Shown piece after piece: positions 21,799 to 30,053 of a stretch of DNA of 64,000 nucleotides. Below the pieces are notes generated by a model. That model was not told the DNA's origin, did not search any database, and worked only from the letters and a program-made list of their open reading frames with translations. Source of the DNA: Desertimonas sp963786985 (GTDB taxonomy: Bacteria > Actinomycetota > Acidimicrobiia > Acidimicrobiales > Ilumatobacteraceae). Location: positions 186,001 to 250,000 of the forward strand of contig CAWBBL010000018.1 in NCBI GenBank assembly GCA_963786985.1, given 5' to 3'. Both the position numbers and the translations under genes were made by a program. Position 1 is the stretch's first letter; the number at the start of each line of letters is the position of its first letter.

Positions 21799-22828
21799 AT
21801 GACCACTCACGACGTGGCGCCGATGGACGACGTCCGCACGGCCGAGCAGGTCGAGCGGATCTTCTTCGAGATGCGTCGGGTCATCGTCGGTCAGAGCCGG
21901 CTGCTCGAGCGACTGCTCGTCGCGCTCTTGGCCCGCGGTCACGTCCTCCTCGAATCGGTGCCGGGTCTGGCCAAGACGCTCGCCGCCGAGACGCTGGCCG
22001 ATGTCGTCGGCGGCACGTTTGCCGCGCATCCAGTTCACCCCCGATCTGTTGCCGTCGGACATCGTCGGCACGCGGATCTATCGCGGCAGCAGCGAACGCT
22101 TCGACGTCGAGCTCGGCCCCGTGTTCGTCAACTTCCTGCTCGCCGATGAGATCAACCGTGCTCCGGCAAAGGTCCAGTCGGCACTCCTCGAGGTGATGGC
22201 TGAACAGCAGGTGACGATCGGCGGTCACACCCATCAGGTGCCCCGGCCGTTCTTCGTCGTCGCCACCCAGAACCCGATCGAGAGCGAGGGCGTCTATCAG
22301 TTGCCAGACGCCCAGCGGGATCGGTTCATGATGAAGGTGATCCTCGACCATCCGACGCCTGCCGAGGAGATGGTGATCCTCGACCGCATGGCGGTGCAGG
22401 CGCCGGTACCCGATCGGGTGATCGACCTGTCCGGGCTCGTCGCCCTCCAACGCCGTTGCGACCAGGTCTTCGTCGACCGCTCTGTCGGGCAGTACGCCGT
22501 CGACCTCGTGCACGCCACCCGCCAGCCGGCCAACTACCACCTCGCCGACCTGGCGCCGCTGATCGCCCTCGGCGTGAGCCCACGAGCGACGCTCGGCCTG
22601 ATCCGCGGCGCCCGAGCATTGGCGCTGATCCGCGGGCGCACCTACACCACACCCCAGGACGTGTTCGACATCGCTCCCGAGGTTCTCCGTCACCGACTGC
22701 TGCTGACCTACGACGCCCTCGCCCGCGACATCGCCATCGACGAGCTGGTCAACCGCATCCTGGCCACCGTGCCGGCGACGTGGGTGTCACCGAAGCCCAA
22801 TGAGTCGACCCACCCGACCCGTCGCTGA
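21799..22828 (+). CDS. MoxR family AAA+ ATPase (one frameshift)
   Basis: Chaperone-like AAA+ ATPase that usually works with DUF58 and VWA proteins in complex assembly. The N-terminus has EMRRVIVGQSRLLERLLVAL and Walker A VLLESVPGLAKTLAAE. Walker B is NFLLADEINRAPAKVQSALL, with sensor PFFVVATQNPIESEG and the arginine-rich LPDAQRDRFMMKV. One extra base near 22025, in the GTFARIQFTPDLLPSD segment, breaks the frame; removing it restores the complete family sequence of about 343 residues. The 3' end overlaps the DUF58 gene by 29 bases. Confidence 0.88.
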
Positions 22829-23759
22829 AGCGCCGTCGGTCCGCTGGCCGGACGGGCCGCCGCCGGCGGCCGTCGTCGAACTCGTGCGGTCACTGGAGAT
22901 CACCATCGGGCGCCGCGTCGATACGACGCTGCACGGCAACTATCAAGGGATCACGCCGGGCCATGGCAGCGAGCCCGGCGAGTCGCGGCCCTACCAACCC
23001 GGCGATGACGTACGCCGCATCGACTGGAACGTCACGGCGCGGACTGGCGAGACCCATGTTCGTGACCAGATTGCCGACCGCGATCTCGAGGCCTGGCTCG
23101 TCGTCGACGTCTCGGCGGCGATGCGCTTCGGCACGGCCACCGTGGAGAAGGCCCAGGTCGCGCTCGCCGCGGCGGCGTGCGTCGGGTTTCTCACCGTCCG
23201 CAACAAGAACCGCATCGGTGCCGCCCTCGTTGCCGGACCGCAGATCAAGTTGATGCCGCCGCGCTTCGGGCGCGACCAGGTACGGGCCATCCTCACCTCG
23301 ATCGCTTCACCACCGCCCTCGGAACACCTCGGGCGCAGCGATCTCGGCGGGGCGATCGACCGTGTCGACCGGCTCAGTCGCCGGCGGGGCTTCGTCTGCG
23401 TGATCGCCGACTTCGCCGGCGAGGGCTGGGCCGACCCGCTGGTCCGCCTGGGCATGCGCCACGACCTGCTGGCCATTCCGATCCACGATCCGCGCGAGCG
23501 CGACGTGCCTCCGGTCGGTTTGGTGGCGCTCGTCGACGCGGCGACCGGCGTGCAGCGCGAGATCCGCGTCACCAAAGCACTACAGCGACGCTATGCCGAG
23601 GCGGCCGCGGCGCGGGTCGACCAGCAACAGTCCGACTTGCGGCGGGCCGGTGCCGACGTCATCGAGTTGCGTACGGACAGCGATTGGCTCGGCGAGATCA
23701 TCCAACACGTCCGCCGCCGCAAGGTGCAGGCCGTGAACGCCCAGGTGATCCGCCGATGA
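22800..23759 (+). CDS. DUF58 domain-containing protein
   Basis: A 319-residue soluble protein with the DUF58 signature YQPGDDVRRIDWNVTARTG near residue 65, followed by a VWA-like fold (LEAWLVVDVSAAMRFG, with the metal-site DVSAA only partly matching DxSxS). MoxR-DUF58-VWA triads are conserved and thought to assemble or fold envelope and extracytoplasmic complexes. ATG start inside the end of moxR; 46 bp before the VWA gene. No frame break. Confidence 0.88.
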   Translation: MSRPTRPVAEAPSVRWPDGPPPAAVVELVRSLEITIGRRVDTTLHGNYQGITPGHGSEPGESRPYQPGDDVRRIDWNVTARTGETHVRDQIADRDLEAWLVVDVSAAMRFGTATVEKAQVALAAAACVGFLTVRNKNRIGAALVAGPQIKLMPPRFGRDQVRAILTSIASPPPSEHLGRSDLGGAIDRVDRLSRRRGFVCVIADFAGEGWADPLVRLGMRHDLLAIPIHDPRERDVPPVGLVALVDAATGVQREIRVTKALQRRYAEAAAARVDQQQSDLRRAGADVIELRTDSDWLGEIIQHVRRRKVQAVNAQVIRR

Positions 23760-23805
23760 ACCCGAACCGCATCGCCCGCAACGGCCTGCGTGGCCGGGGA
23801 ACGCC

Positions 23806-24798
23806 ATGACTTTTCTGGAGCCGCAGCGGTTGTGGCTGCTCGTGGTCGTCGGCGCGTTGGCGGTCGCCTACGTCGCCGTGCTGCGCTGGCGCCGCGCCGC
23901 CACGCTGCGCTTCACGACGGTCGATCTGCTCGACGAACTCGTTCCGCGGCGACCGCAGTGGCGCCGCCATGTTGTCGCCGGCTTGCAATTGCTCGGCCTG
24001 TCGGCCGGCGTGATCGCCGTTGCCAGACCGATCACCACGACGACGGAGCGCACGGCCAGTGAAGGTCGGATCGTCGTCGCCCTCGATACGTCACTGTCGA
24101 TGGAGGCGACCGACATCGCCCCCAACCGCCTCGCCGCCGCCCAGCAGGCGGCCACCGACTTCGTCGGCCAGGTCGCCGACGACGTGGAGATCGGACTCGT
24201 GTCGTTCAGCGGCTCGGTCGCCGTCGAGGTGCCACCGACACTCGATCGCACCGCCCTCGACACTGCGATCGCCGAGTTGCAGCTCGACGACGCGACAGCG
24301 ATCGGTGACGCCCTGATCGTCAGCACGAACCTCCTCGTGCAGTTGCAGGAACGGGCGGCCGACGGCACGGTCACCGATGGAGCGGACGTCGTCCCGGGCG
24401 CCATCGTCCTCTTGACCGATGGAGAGACGACGTTCGGGGCGTCGACCGAAGAGGGCGCCGAAGTCGCTGCTGCCGTCGGAGTTCCGGTGTTCACGATTGC
24501 CTTCGGCACGGCTGATGGGGTGATCATCGATCCGGACACCGGAGACGCCGTCGCTGTCCCGGTCAAACCCGAGCCACTGCGTGCCGCCGCCGAGACGACC
24601 GGCGGTCAGGCGTACGAGGCGGCGACCCCCACCGAGCTCGCCGACGCCTATCAACGCATCGAAGCGGTCCTTGGTGACACCCTCGGCGAGGCGGTCGAGG
24701 TCGTCACCGAGCGCACCTGGGTATGGGCCGCCGCCGCCCTCGGCACGTTGGCCATCGCCTGGGCGCTCAGTCTCTGGTGGCTGCGCGGCCTCGTGTAG
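23806..24798 (+). CDS. VWA domain membrane protein (BatA-like)
   Basis: A 330-residue protein with an N-terminal transmembrane segment (RLWLLVVVGALAVAYVAVL), a short loop, a second span around LLGLSAGVIAVARP and a von Willebrand A domain. The metal-ion-dependent adhesion site is seen as VALDTSLSMEATD, TDFVGQ and LLTDGETTFGAS. A third span lies at the C-terminus (VWAAAALGTLAIAWALSLWW). This is the BatA/aerotolerance layout and completes the MoxR-DUF58-VWA operon. Confidence 0.88.
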   Translation: MTFLEPQRLWLLVVVGALAVAYVAVLRWRRAATLRFTTVDLLDELVPRRPQWRRHVVAGLQLLGLSAGVIAVARPITTTTERTASEGRIVVALDTSLSMEATDIAPNRLAAAQQAATDFVGQVADDVEIGLVSFSGSVAVEVPPTLDRTALDTAIAELQLDDATAIGDALIVSTNLLVQLQERAADGTVTDGADVVPGAIVLLTDGETTFGASTEEGAEVAAAVGVPVFTIAFGTADGVIIDPDTGDAVAVPVKPEPLRAAAETTGGQAYEAATPTELADAYQRIEAVLGDTLGEAVEVVTERTWVWAAAALGTLAIAWALSLWWLRGLV

Positions 24799-24818
24799 TC
24801 GCGACGGCGTTGGCGGCG

Positions 24819-24959
24819 TCAGGGGCTCGGCCGACGGCGTGGACTTCGCTTCACGCGCAGCGGAATCGGCTCGGGGGCGGGGCGCGCGGAGATGATCGCA
24901 GCCGCTGCCGCTGCGGCGGCAGCGAGCGCGCCAATGATTGCGCCGAGCACGTTGACCAT
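24819..24959 (-). CDS. Small single-span membrane protein, 46 aa
   Basis: Starts MVNVLGAIIGALAAAAAA, forming one Ala-rich membrane helix of about 22 residues, followed by a proline/arginine-rich cytoplasmic tail (IPLRVKRSPRRRPSP). A G-rich sequence (GGGCGGGG) precedes the ATG. It converges on the VWA gene, with stops 20 bases apart. Function unknown. Confidence 0.45.
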   Translation of the reverse strand: MVNVLGAIIGALAAAAAAAAAIISARPAPEPIPLRVKRSPRRRPSP

Positions 24960-25019
24960 GCTAACCCCGCCCACCCCCCGTGCGCTCGAACTTTGCGCGC
25001 TACGCCACAGGCGGGCTGG

Positions 25020-25325
25020 TTGACTGAGGGGGTGGCCCAACCGCAATTGGTGACTGCTCCGGTCGAGACACGACCCGACGTCGACGAAACGCCGGACCTC
25101 GACGAGCCGAAACATGCCCACATCGTCAAGGTCGGCCCCGGCGAATCGGCCGCCGCCAAGGTACTCGAGGCGCGGATCTACGGGACTCCGGTGGAGGCGC
25201 TGTGCGGATTCGTGTGGGTGCCGGCGCGCGATCCCAAGCAGCTCCCGGTGTGCCAGAAGTGCCAGTCGGTCTACGACCTCTACCGAGCGTTCAACGACGG
25301 CCTCGGTGAGACTCCCGACGACTGA
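25020..25325 (+). CDS. DUF3039 domain-containing protein
   Basis: About 101 residues matching the actinobacterial DUF3039 family: HAHIVKVGPGESAAAKVLEA, then TPVEALCGFVWVPARDPKQLPVC and QKCQSVYDLYRAF. The Cys residues (ALCG, LPVCQKC) look like a metal site. The true start could be the TTG here or GTG at 25032. The next Nudix gene begins one base after its stop, so the two are likely co-translated. Role unknown. Confidence 0.8.
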   Translation: MTEGVAQPQLVTAPVETRPDVDETPDLDEPKHAHIVKVGPGESAAAKVLEARIYGTPVEALCGFVWVPARDPKQLPVCQKCQSVYDLYRAFNDGLGETPDD

Positions 25326-25326
25326 G

Positions 25327-25863
25327 GTGGCGCCCAGCGATCCCCCCGCGGCCGAGCCCCGGATCCGCTCGGCGGCGCGTGCCGTGATCATCGATCCAGA
25401 CCGCCGCGTCCTGCTCGTGCGCTGGGACTTTCCCGACCGACCGGAGCTCGGCTACCCGCCGATGTCGGTGTGGGGCACACCCGGCGGGGGCATCGAGGGC
25501 GACGAGGACGTGGCCACGGCCCTGCGCCGCGAACTGGCCGAGGAACTCGGTCTCGATGACTTCTCGATCGGCCCGCAGGTCTGGGAGCGTGTCCACATCA
25601 TCCCGTTCCTCGACGGCCGTTGGGACGGTCAACACGACCGCTTCTACCTCGTCGACGTCGAGCCGTTCGAGCCGGCCCCGCGACTGTCGGTCGAGCAGCT
25701 GCGGGCGGAGAACCTGTTCCAGATCCGCTGGTGGACGCAGGACGAGCTGGCATCGTTCGTGCCCTCGACGTCGGAACTGTTCGCCCCGCGGAAACTCCCC
25801 CAGCTCGTGGCCACGTTGCTCAGCGACGGTGTGCCCCCGGTTCCGATCGAAACGGGCGTGTGA
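25327..25863 (+). CDS. Nudix hydrolase
   Basis: A 178-residue nucleotide-diphosphate hydrolase fold with an intact Nudix box GGIEGDEDVATALRRELAEE followed by LGL, meeting GX5EX7REUXEEXGU. The N-terminus IRSAARAVIIDPDRRVLLVR and the later YLVDVEPFEPAPR are typical. An upstream GTG at 25309 is an alternative start overlapping the DUF3039 gene. Substrate cannot be told from sequence. Confidence 0.88.
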   Translation: MAPSDPPAAEPRIRSAARAVIIDPDRRVLLVRWDFPDRPELGYPPMSVWGTPGGGIEGDEDVATALRRELAEELGLDDFSIGPQVWERVHIIPFLDGRWDGQHDRFYLVDVEPFEPAPRLSVEQLRAENLFQIRWWTQDELASFVPSTSELFAPRKLPQLVATLLSDGVPPVPIETGV

Positions 25864-25870
25864 CGGGGCG

Positions 25871-27082
25871 ATGCATCTCACCTCGGCCCTCGGACGACCA
25901 CGTCGACGGACAGGTGCTGTCGTCCGCTCTGCCGCAGAGCCACATCGCACGGCCACCTCGCTCGAGCTCTTGTATGACCTGTGTTTCGTCGTCGCCGTCG
26001 CCCAGATTTCGTCGGAGTTGCACCACCTCCTCGTCGAACGTCGCTTTGCCGACGGGGTCATCGGGTTCTCTGCCGCCTTCTTCGGCATCTGGTGGGCATG
26101 GGTGAACTATGTCTGGTTCGCCAGCGGGCATGACTCCGATGACGTTCCGTTCCGCCTGCTCACCCTCGTGCAGATGGCCGGCGTGCTCGTACTCGCCGCC
26201 GGGGTCCACGACGCCATGGAGCACTTCGACTTCACCACGATGACGATCGGCTACGTCGTGATGCGACTGGGACTCGTCGGGATGTGGCTGCGCGTGGCCC
26301 GCGACCAGCCCGCACACCGGCAGCGGGCGATGCGCTACGTCATCGGCATCAGCGCCGTGCAGGTGCTGTGGCTGCTGCGGCTGGCCCTGCCCGAGGGTCG
26401 CCCGATCGGCGTCGGCAGCTTCGTCGTGCTCGCCTTCGTCGAACTGGCCATTCCAATCTGGGCCGAGCGGGTTGCGCCGGCCCCGCAGTTCCACCCCGGG
26501 CACATCGCCGAACGGTTCGGCCTGTTCACGATCATCGTCCTCGGCGAGGTGATCCTCTCCTCGACGATCGCCGTGCGCGAGGCGATCGACGCCGTCGGCC
26601 TCGAGTTCGGCGTGTTGGTCGTGGCCGCCGCCGCCTTGGTGATCGCCTTCGCCGTGTGGTGGAGCTACTTCGGCCGCGACGACGAGCCGGAGGTCGATCG
26701 CCTGCACGGCGCGTTCTTCTGGGGCTACGGGCACCTCCCGGTGTTCGCCGGGTTGGCCGCCTTCGGAGCAGGCGTCCACGTCGCCGTCGAGGCGGCGGCC
26801 GGATCCGCCGACGTCACCGACCGTCTTGCCGCGCTGGCGATCACCGTTCCACTCGCCGTCGCGATCACCGGCTTCGCGATCTCCGTCGCCAACGCGCGAT
26901 CGATTCGCGAACGCCGGCTGTTACCCGTCGAGGCCGTCAAGTTCGCCGTCGTCCTGCTCCTCGGACTGCTCGCCCCGATGTACGTCGCCCTTGTCGGCAC
27001 GGCGGTGCTCTTCGTGGCCGGAACGATCCTCCAAGGGATCGTGCTCGAACGGCGCCTTGGCGTCGAGGTGGCCCGATCGTGA
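25871..27082 (+). CDS. ltrA: Low temperature requirement protein A (LtrA) family membrane protein
   Basis: A 403-residue polytopic protein with about ten hydrophobic spans. Family motifs include TSLELLYDLCFVVAVAQIS near residue 32, GFSAAFFGIWWAWVNYVWFA, HIAERFGLFTIIVLGEVILS and ALVIAFAVWWSYFGRD. LtrA was named from Listeria, where it affects growth in the cold; its biochemical role is unknown. ATG start seven bases after the Nudix stop; its end overlaps the next gene (GTGA). Confidence 0.88.
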   Translation: MHLTSALGRPRRRTGAVVRSAAEPHRTATSLELLYDLCFVVAVAQISSELHHLLVERRFADGVIGFSAAFFGIWWAWVNYVWFASGHDSDDVPFRLLTLVQMAGVLVLAAGVHDAMEHFDFTTMTIGYVVMRLGLVGMWLRVARDQPAHRQRAMRYVIGISAVQVLWLLRLALPEGRPIGVGSFVVLAFVELAIPIWAERVAPAPQFHPGHIAERFGLFTIIVLGEVILSSTIAVREAIDAVGLEFGVLVVAAAALVIAFAVWWSYFGRDDEPEVDRLHGAFFWGYGHLPVFAGLAAFGAGVHVAVEAAAGSADVTDRLAALAITVPLAVAITGFAISVANARSIRERRLLPVEAVKFAVVLLLGLLAPMYVALVGTAVLFVAGTILQGIVLERRLGVEVARS

Positions 27083-27573
27083 GCAACGACGACGCCATCG
27101 AGGCCGCCGTCCGCCAACGAGTCGGTGACCTGTCGACACCGGGCGTCGACGTCGTCGAGTGCGATCCGGCGTTCGCCGACACGGCGGCGTTCTGCACCAC
27201 CTACGGCTACGCGATGGAGGACTCGGCGAACGCCATCGTCGTGATCGGCAAGAGCGATCCACCGCGCTTCGCCGTGTGCGTGGTCCTGGCGACCACGCGC
27301 CTCGACGTCAACAAGACGGTGCGTGCTCGTCTCGGCACACGCAAGGCGTCATTCGCTCCGGCCGAGACGACGACGGTCCTGACTGGAATGACGATCGGCG
27401 GGGTGACGCCCTTCGCCGTACCCGCCGACGTTCCGATCTGGATCGACGCGGCGGTGATGCACCGTGAACGAGTCGTCGTCGGCGGCGGCAGTCGGCGATG
27501 CAAGGTCGTCGGGCCACCGGCGATGCTGCTGGAGATCGCCGGCGTCGAGGTGGTCGACGGGCTGGCGACGTAG
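27079..27573 (+). CDS. YbaK/EbsC family aminoacyl-tRNA deacylase-like protein
   Basis: A 164-residue single-domain protein of the YbaK/ProX editing fold, which hydrolyses mischarged Cys- or Ala-tRNA in trans. Family positions seen are IVVIGKSDPPRFAVCVVLA, DVNKTVRARLG (conserved Lys), GMTIGGVTPFAVP and PIWIDAAVMHRERVVVGGGS. GTG start overlaps the LtrA stop. Which tRNA is edited cannot be told. Confidence 0.85.
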   Translation: MSNDDAIEAAVRQRVGDLSTPGVDVVECDPAFADTAAFCTTYGYAMEDSANAIVVIGKSDPPRFAVCVVLATTRLDVNKTVRARLGTRKASFAPAETTTVLTGMTIGGVTPFAVPADVPIWIDAAVMHRERVVVGGGSRRCKVVGPPAMLLEIAGVEVVDGLAT

Positions 27574-27675
27574 CGACCGTCGCGGTACCGCCACTTGCCG
27601 AACTCCGTAAAGGCCCCTAACATCAGTTCCCGTTCGGTTCGGTCGCGTCCCAAGTTCAGGCCCGCAACAGCTGCC

Positions 27676-27697
27676 CGGCGTGAGGCCGCTCACGCCG
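27676..27697 (-). terminator. Hairpin terminator at the end of the response-regulator gene
   Basis: CGGCGTGAG at 27676-27684 and CTCACGCCG at 27689-27697 form a perfect 9 bp GC-rich stem with a four-base loop. It overlaps the regulator's stop codon at 27690-27692. No T-run follows on the minus strand. Confidence 0.55.
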
Positions 27698-28394
27698 CGG
27701 TGCTGGGGACCGACGCGGTGACCAGGCGGTAGCCGACACGCACGACGGTCTCGATGCGTGGTCGTTGCGGCCCGTGGCCGAGCAGGCTGCGGATCGCACT
27801 GACCGCCACCCGCAGTCGGCGCCGATGCGCGGGAAGCGGTTCAACTCCCCAGACATCGTGCAGTAGCTCCTCGCAGGTGACCACGGTGTCCGGACGATGA
27901 GCCAGCTCCACGAGCGTCCGAAACAGGCGCACCGGGAAGCGCACGATGTCACCACCGATCACCACAGAGTGGCCGTCGAGATCGACGATCAGGTCGCCGA
28001 CGACCAGGCGCCGCGGGCCCCGATCGCGCAAGGGTCCGCTGCGCACGATCGCCATCAGCCGTGTTCTGACCATCGCCTCGGAGGCGTCGGCATCGAGCAC
28101 GTCGTCGGCTCCGGCACGCAACGCATCCATGACCCACGCCTCGCCTTCGAACGGCGGGGCGACGACGACGATTCGCGACGGAACCGAGCGGCGCACGTCC
28201 CGGCAGACCCGCATCACGTCGAAGTCGGCGAGCGACCCGTCGATCACCACGACGTCCGGGTTGATCTCCGCCAGCCGCTCGATCAATGACTTGCGCACCG
28301 GTACGGCGACGACCTCGTACGTAGCCGGGTCGAGCAGCCGGGTCAGCTCCTCTGGGGAGCTGCGGCGAGAGTGGGCAACGACGACCACCGCCAT
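27690..28394 (-). CDS. Atypical OmpR-family response regulator, possible GlnR-like nitrogen regulator
   Basis: About 234 residues: an N-terminal receiver-like domain (MAVVVVAHSRRSS to about 115) and a C-terminal winged helix (VVGDLIVDLDGHSVVIGGD, ELLHDVWGVEPLPAHRRRLR, ETVVRVGYRLV). The receiver keeps an Asp in VVVIDGSL but lacks the usual acidic pair near the N-terminus and the Lys after strand 5, so it probably does not work by ordinary phosphorylation. The start follows a GAGGCGG site; an upstream ATG at 28424 is possible. It lies directly behind amt, whose upstream region carries a GlnR-type double box, and actinobacterial GlnR is itself an atypical OmpR-family protein. The GlnR role is inference. 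Confidence 0.8.
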   Translation of the reverse strand: MAVVVVAHSRRSSPEELTRLLDPATYEVVAVPVRKSLIERLAEINPDVVVIDGSLADFDVMRVCRDVRRSVPSRIVVVAPPFEGEAWVMDALRAGADDVLDADASEAMVRTRLMAIVRSGPLRDRGPRRLVVGDLIVDLDGHSVVIGGDIVRFPVRLFRTLVELAHRPDTVVTCEELLHDVWGVEPLPAHRRRLRVAVSAIRSLLGHGPQRPRIETVVRVGYRLVTASVPSTAA

Positions 28395-28475
28395 GACACC
28401 GCCTCGTGGGGGTAGCTCCGTCATGGCTGCCGTCCCCACCCAGTTCGGGACGGCAGCCACTGACGGCAGGCGAAC

Positions 28476-29927
28476 TCAGCCGACGAAGGCCGGCTCCGGT
28501 TCCACCTCCGGCGCCGGGGCCGATGCCGCTTGGACGAACTCGGGGTAGGCCACGGCACCCATCTCGGGCTCGTCGAGGCCGAGTAGCTCGTCGGCTTCCT
28601 TGGAGCGGATTCCACCCTTGCCCATCGACTTGGAGATGGCGTCCTGGGCCCGGAAGAACGTGTAGGCGACGCCGAAGATGACGGTCCACAGCACCACGAG
28701 GCCGACGAGTTGGGCGCCCAACTGGCCGGCGTCGCCCCAGAACAGACCCTTCACCCCCTCGACGTCGGAGCCGTTCCAACCGGCGCCGTAGCTGCCGTTG
28801 GCGAACAGCCCGACGGCGAGCACGCCGAACGACCCGTTGACGCCATGCACGGCGATCGCGCCGACCGGGTCGTCGATCTTCATCCGTCGTTCCACGAACC
28901 ACACGGCCTCGACGACGAGGACTCCGGCGATCACCCCGATCACCATGGCCATCGCCGGCGACACGAAGGCGCAGGGTGCCGTGATGGCCACCAGGCCGGC
29001 GAGCATGCCGTTGGCCATCATTCCCGGATCCGGCTTGCCGGTGCGGCGGCTCACCCACAGCATCGACACGACAGCGCCGAAGGCTCCGGCGATCGCCGTG
29101 TTGGCCGCGACGACGGCGAATTGCACGTCGGTGGCGGCGAACGTCGAGGCGGCGTTGAAGCCGAACCAGCCGAACAGCAGGATGAACGTGCCGAGCATCG
29201 CCATCGGGATGTGATGACCGGCGATCGTGCGCGGCTTGCCGTCGGCGTCGAACTTGCCGATGCGTGGGCCGAGGACGAGCGCTCCGGCCACGGCGGCAAC
29301 GCCGCCGACCGTGTGCACGACGCCGGAACCGGCGAAGTCGACGTAGCCGGCACCGAGGTTCATCGTGTCCCAGGTCTTCGACAGCCAGCCACCGCCCCAC
29401 GTCCACGCGGCGAACAGCGGGTAGTAGAGCGCGCCGCAGAAGATGCCCCACACGACGAAGCTGCCCCACTTCCACCGTTCGGCCATCGCCCCCGTGGGGA
29501 TCGTGGCGACGGTGTCCATGAAGGCGACCATGTAGATGAACAGGGCGATGACGCCGGCGTCGATGCCGCCCCCGGACAATGCCCAACCGCCCTTGAACAG
29601 GAAGATCCAGTTGCCGTCACCGATCAGCGGGCTGCCGACCGCCGATCCGTAGCCACCGAAGTAGCCGGTCATGTCGAGGGCGCTGAGCGACAACGGGAAG
29701 CCGATGAGGAAGAAGCCGACGAAGCCGAGGCCGAAGATGGCGAAGTTCGTACTGACGACGTGAGCGGCATGTTTGGCGCGACAGAAGCCGGTTTCCACGA
29801 GGGCGAATCCGGCCTGCATGAAGATCACCAAGATCGCGCCAATGACCACCCAGAGCATGTTGATCTGCCCGCCGAGGGCAATGACCTCTTCGGTCTGGGC
29901 GACCAACGAGAGACCCGACACATCCAT
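28476..29927 (-). CDS. amt: Ammonium transporter Amt
   Basis: A 483-residue, eleven-span ammonium channel. Visible features are QAGFALVETGFCRAKHAAHV (signature near residue 40), MDTVATIPTGAMAERWKWG, the twin-His positions in VDFAGSGVVHTVGG and GAIAVHGVNGSFGVLAVG, and the phenylalanine-gate region FLLIG/FGFNAAS. The C-terminal tail includes an EEAD-like KEADELLGLDEPEMG. No glnK lies next to it, unlike many amt loci; an antiporter with GlnD-like ACT domains lies upstream instead. Likely driven by the promoter region containing the GlnR-type box. Confidence 0.95.
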   Translation of the reverse strand: MDVSGLSLVAQTEEVIALGGQINMLWVVIGAILVIFMQAGFALVETGFCRAKHAAHVVSTNFAIFGLGFVGFFLIGFPLSLSALDMTGYFGGYGSAVGSPLIGDGNWIFLFKGGWALSGGGIDAGVIALFIYMVAFMDTVATIPTGAMAERWKWGSFVVWGIFCGALYYPLFAAWTWGGGWLSKTWDTMNLGAGYVDFAGSGVVHTVGGVAAVAGALVLGPRIGKFDADGKPRTIAGHHIPMAMLGTFILLFGWFGFNAASTFAATDVQFAVVAANTAIAGAFGAVVSMLWVSRRTGKPDPGMMANGMLAGLVAITAPCAFVSPAMAMVIGVIAGVLVVEAVWFVERRMKIDDPVGAIAVHGVNGSFGVLAVGLFANGSYGAGWNGSDVEGVKGLFWGDAGQLGAQLVGLVVLWTVIFGVAYTFFRAQDAISKSMGKGGIRSKEADELLGLDEPEMGAVAYPEFVQAASAPAPEVEPEPAFVG

Positions 29928-29993
29928 CCGCTACCTCCGACGGAGTCCGGTCGCCGGCTGATCCGACGACTGCGGCGACAGTACGAACTGCAC

Positions 29994-30031
29994 GTTTCGG
30001 CGCTATCGCCGCATTGTTTCCGCCGTGTTAT
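29994..30031 (-). promoter_or_regulatory. GlnR-type double binding box upstream of amt
   Basis: On the minus strand the sequence reads ATAAC-N6-GAAAC-N6-GCGAT-N6-GAAAC, with all three spacers exactly six bases. This fits the actinobacterial GlnR consensus gTnAC-N6-GaAAC repeated twice, with both GAAAC half-sites perfect. It lies 67 bases before the amt start and 22 bases after the antiporter stop. The match was found by eye; binding is inferred. Confidence 0.65.
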
Positions 30032-30053
30032 TTGCGTCGGCGGGTCGACGCGA

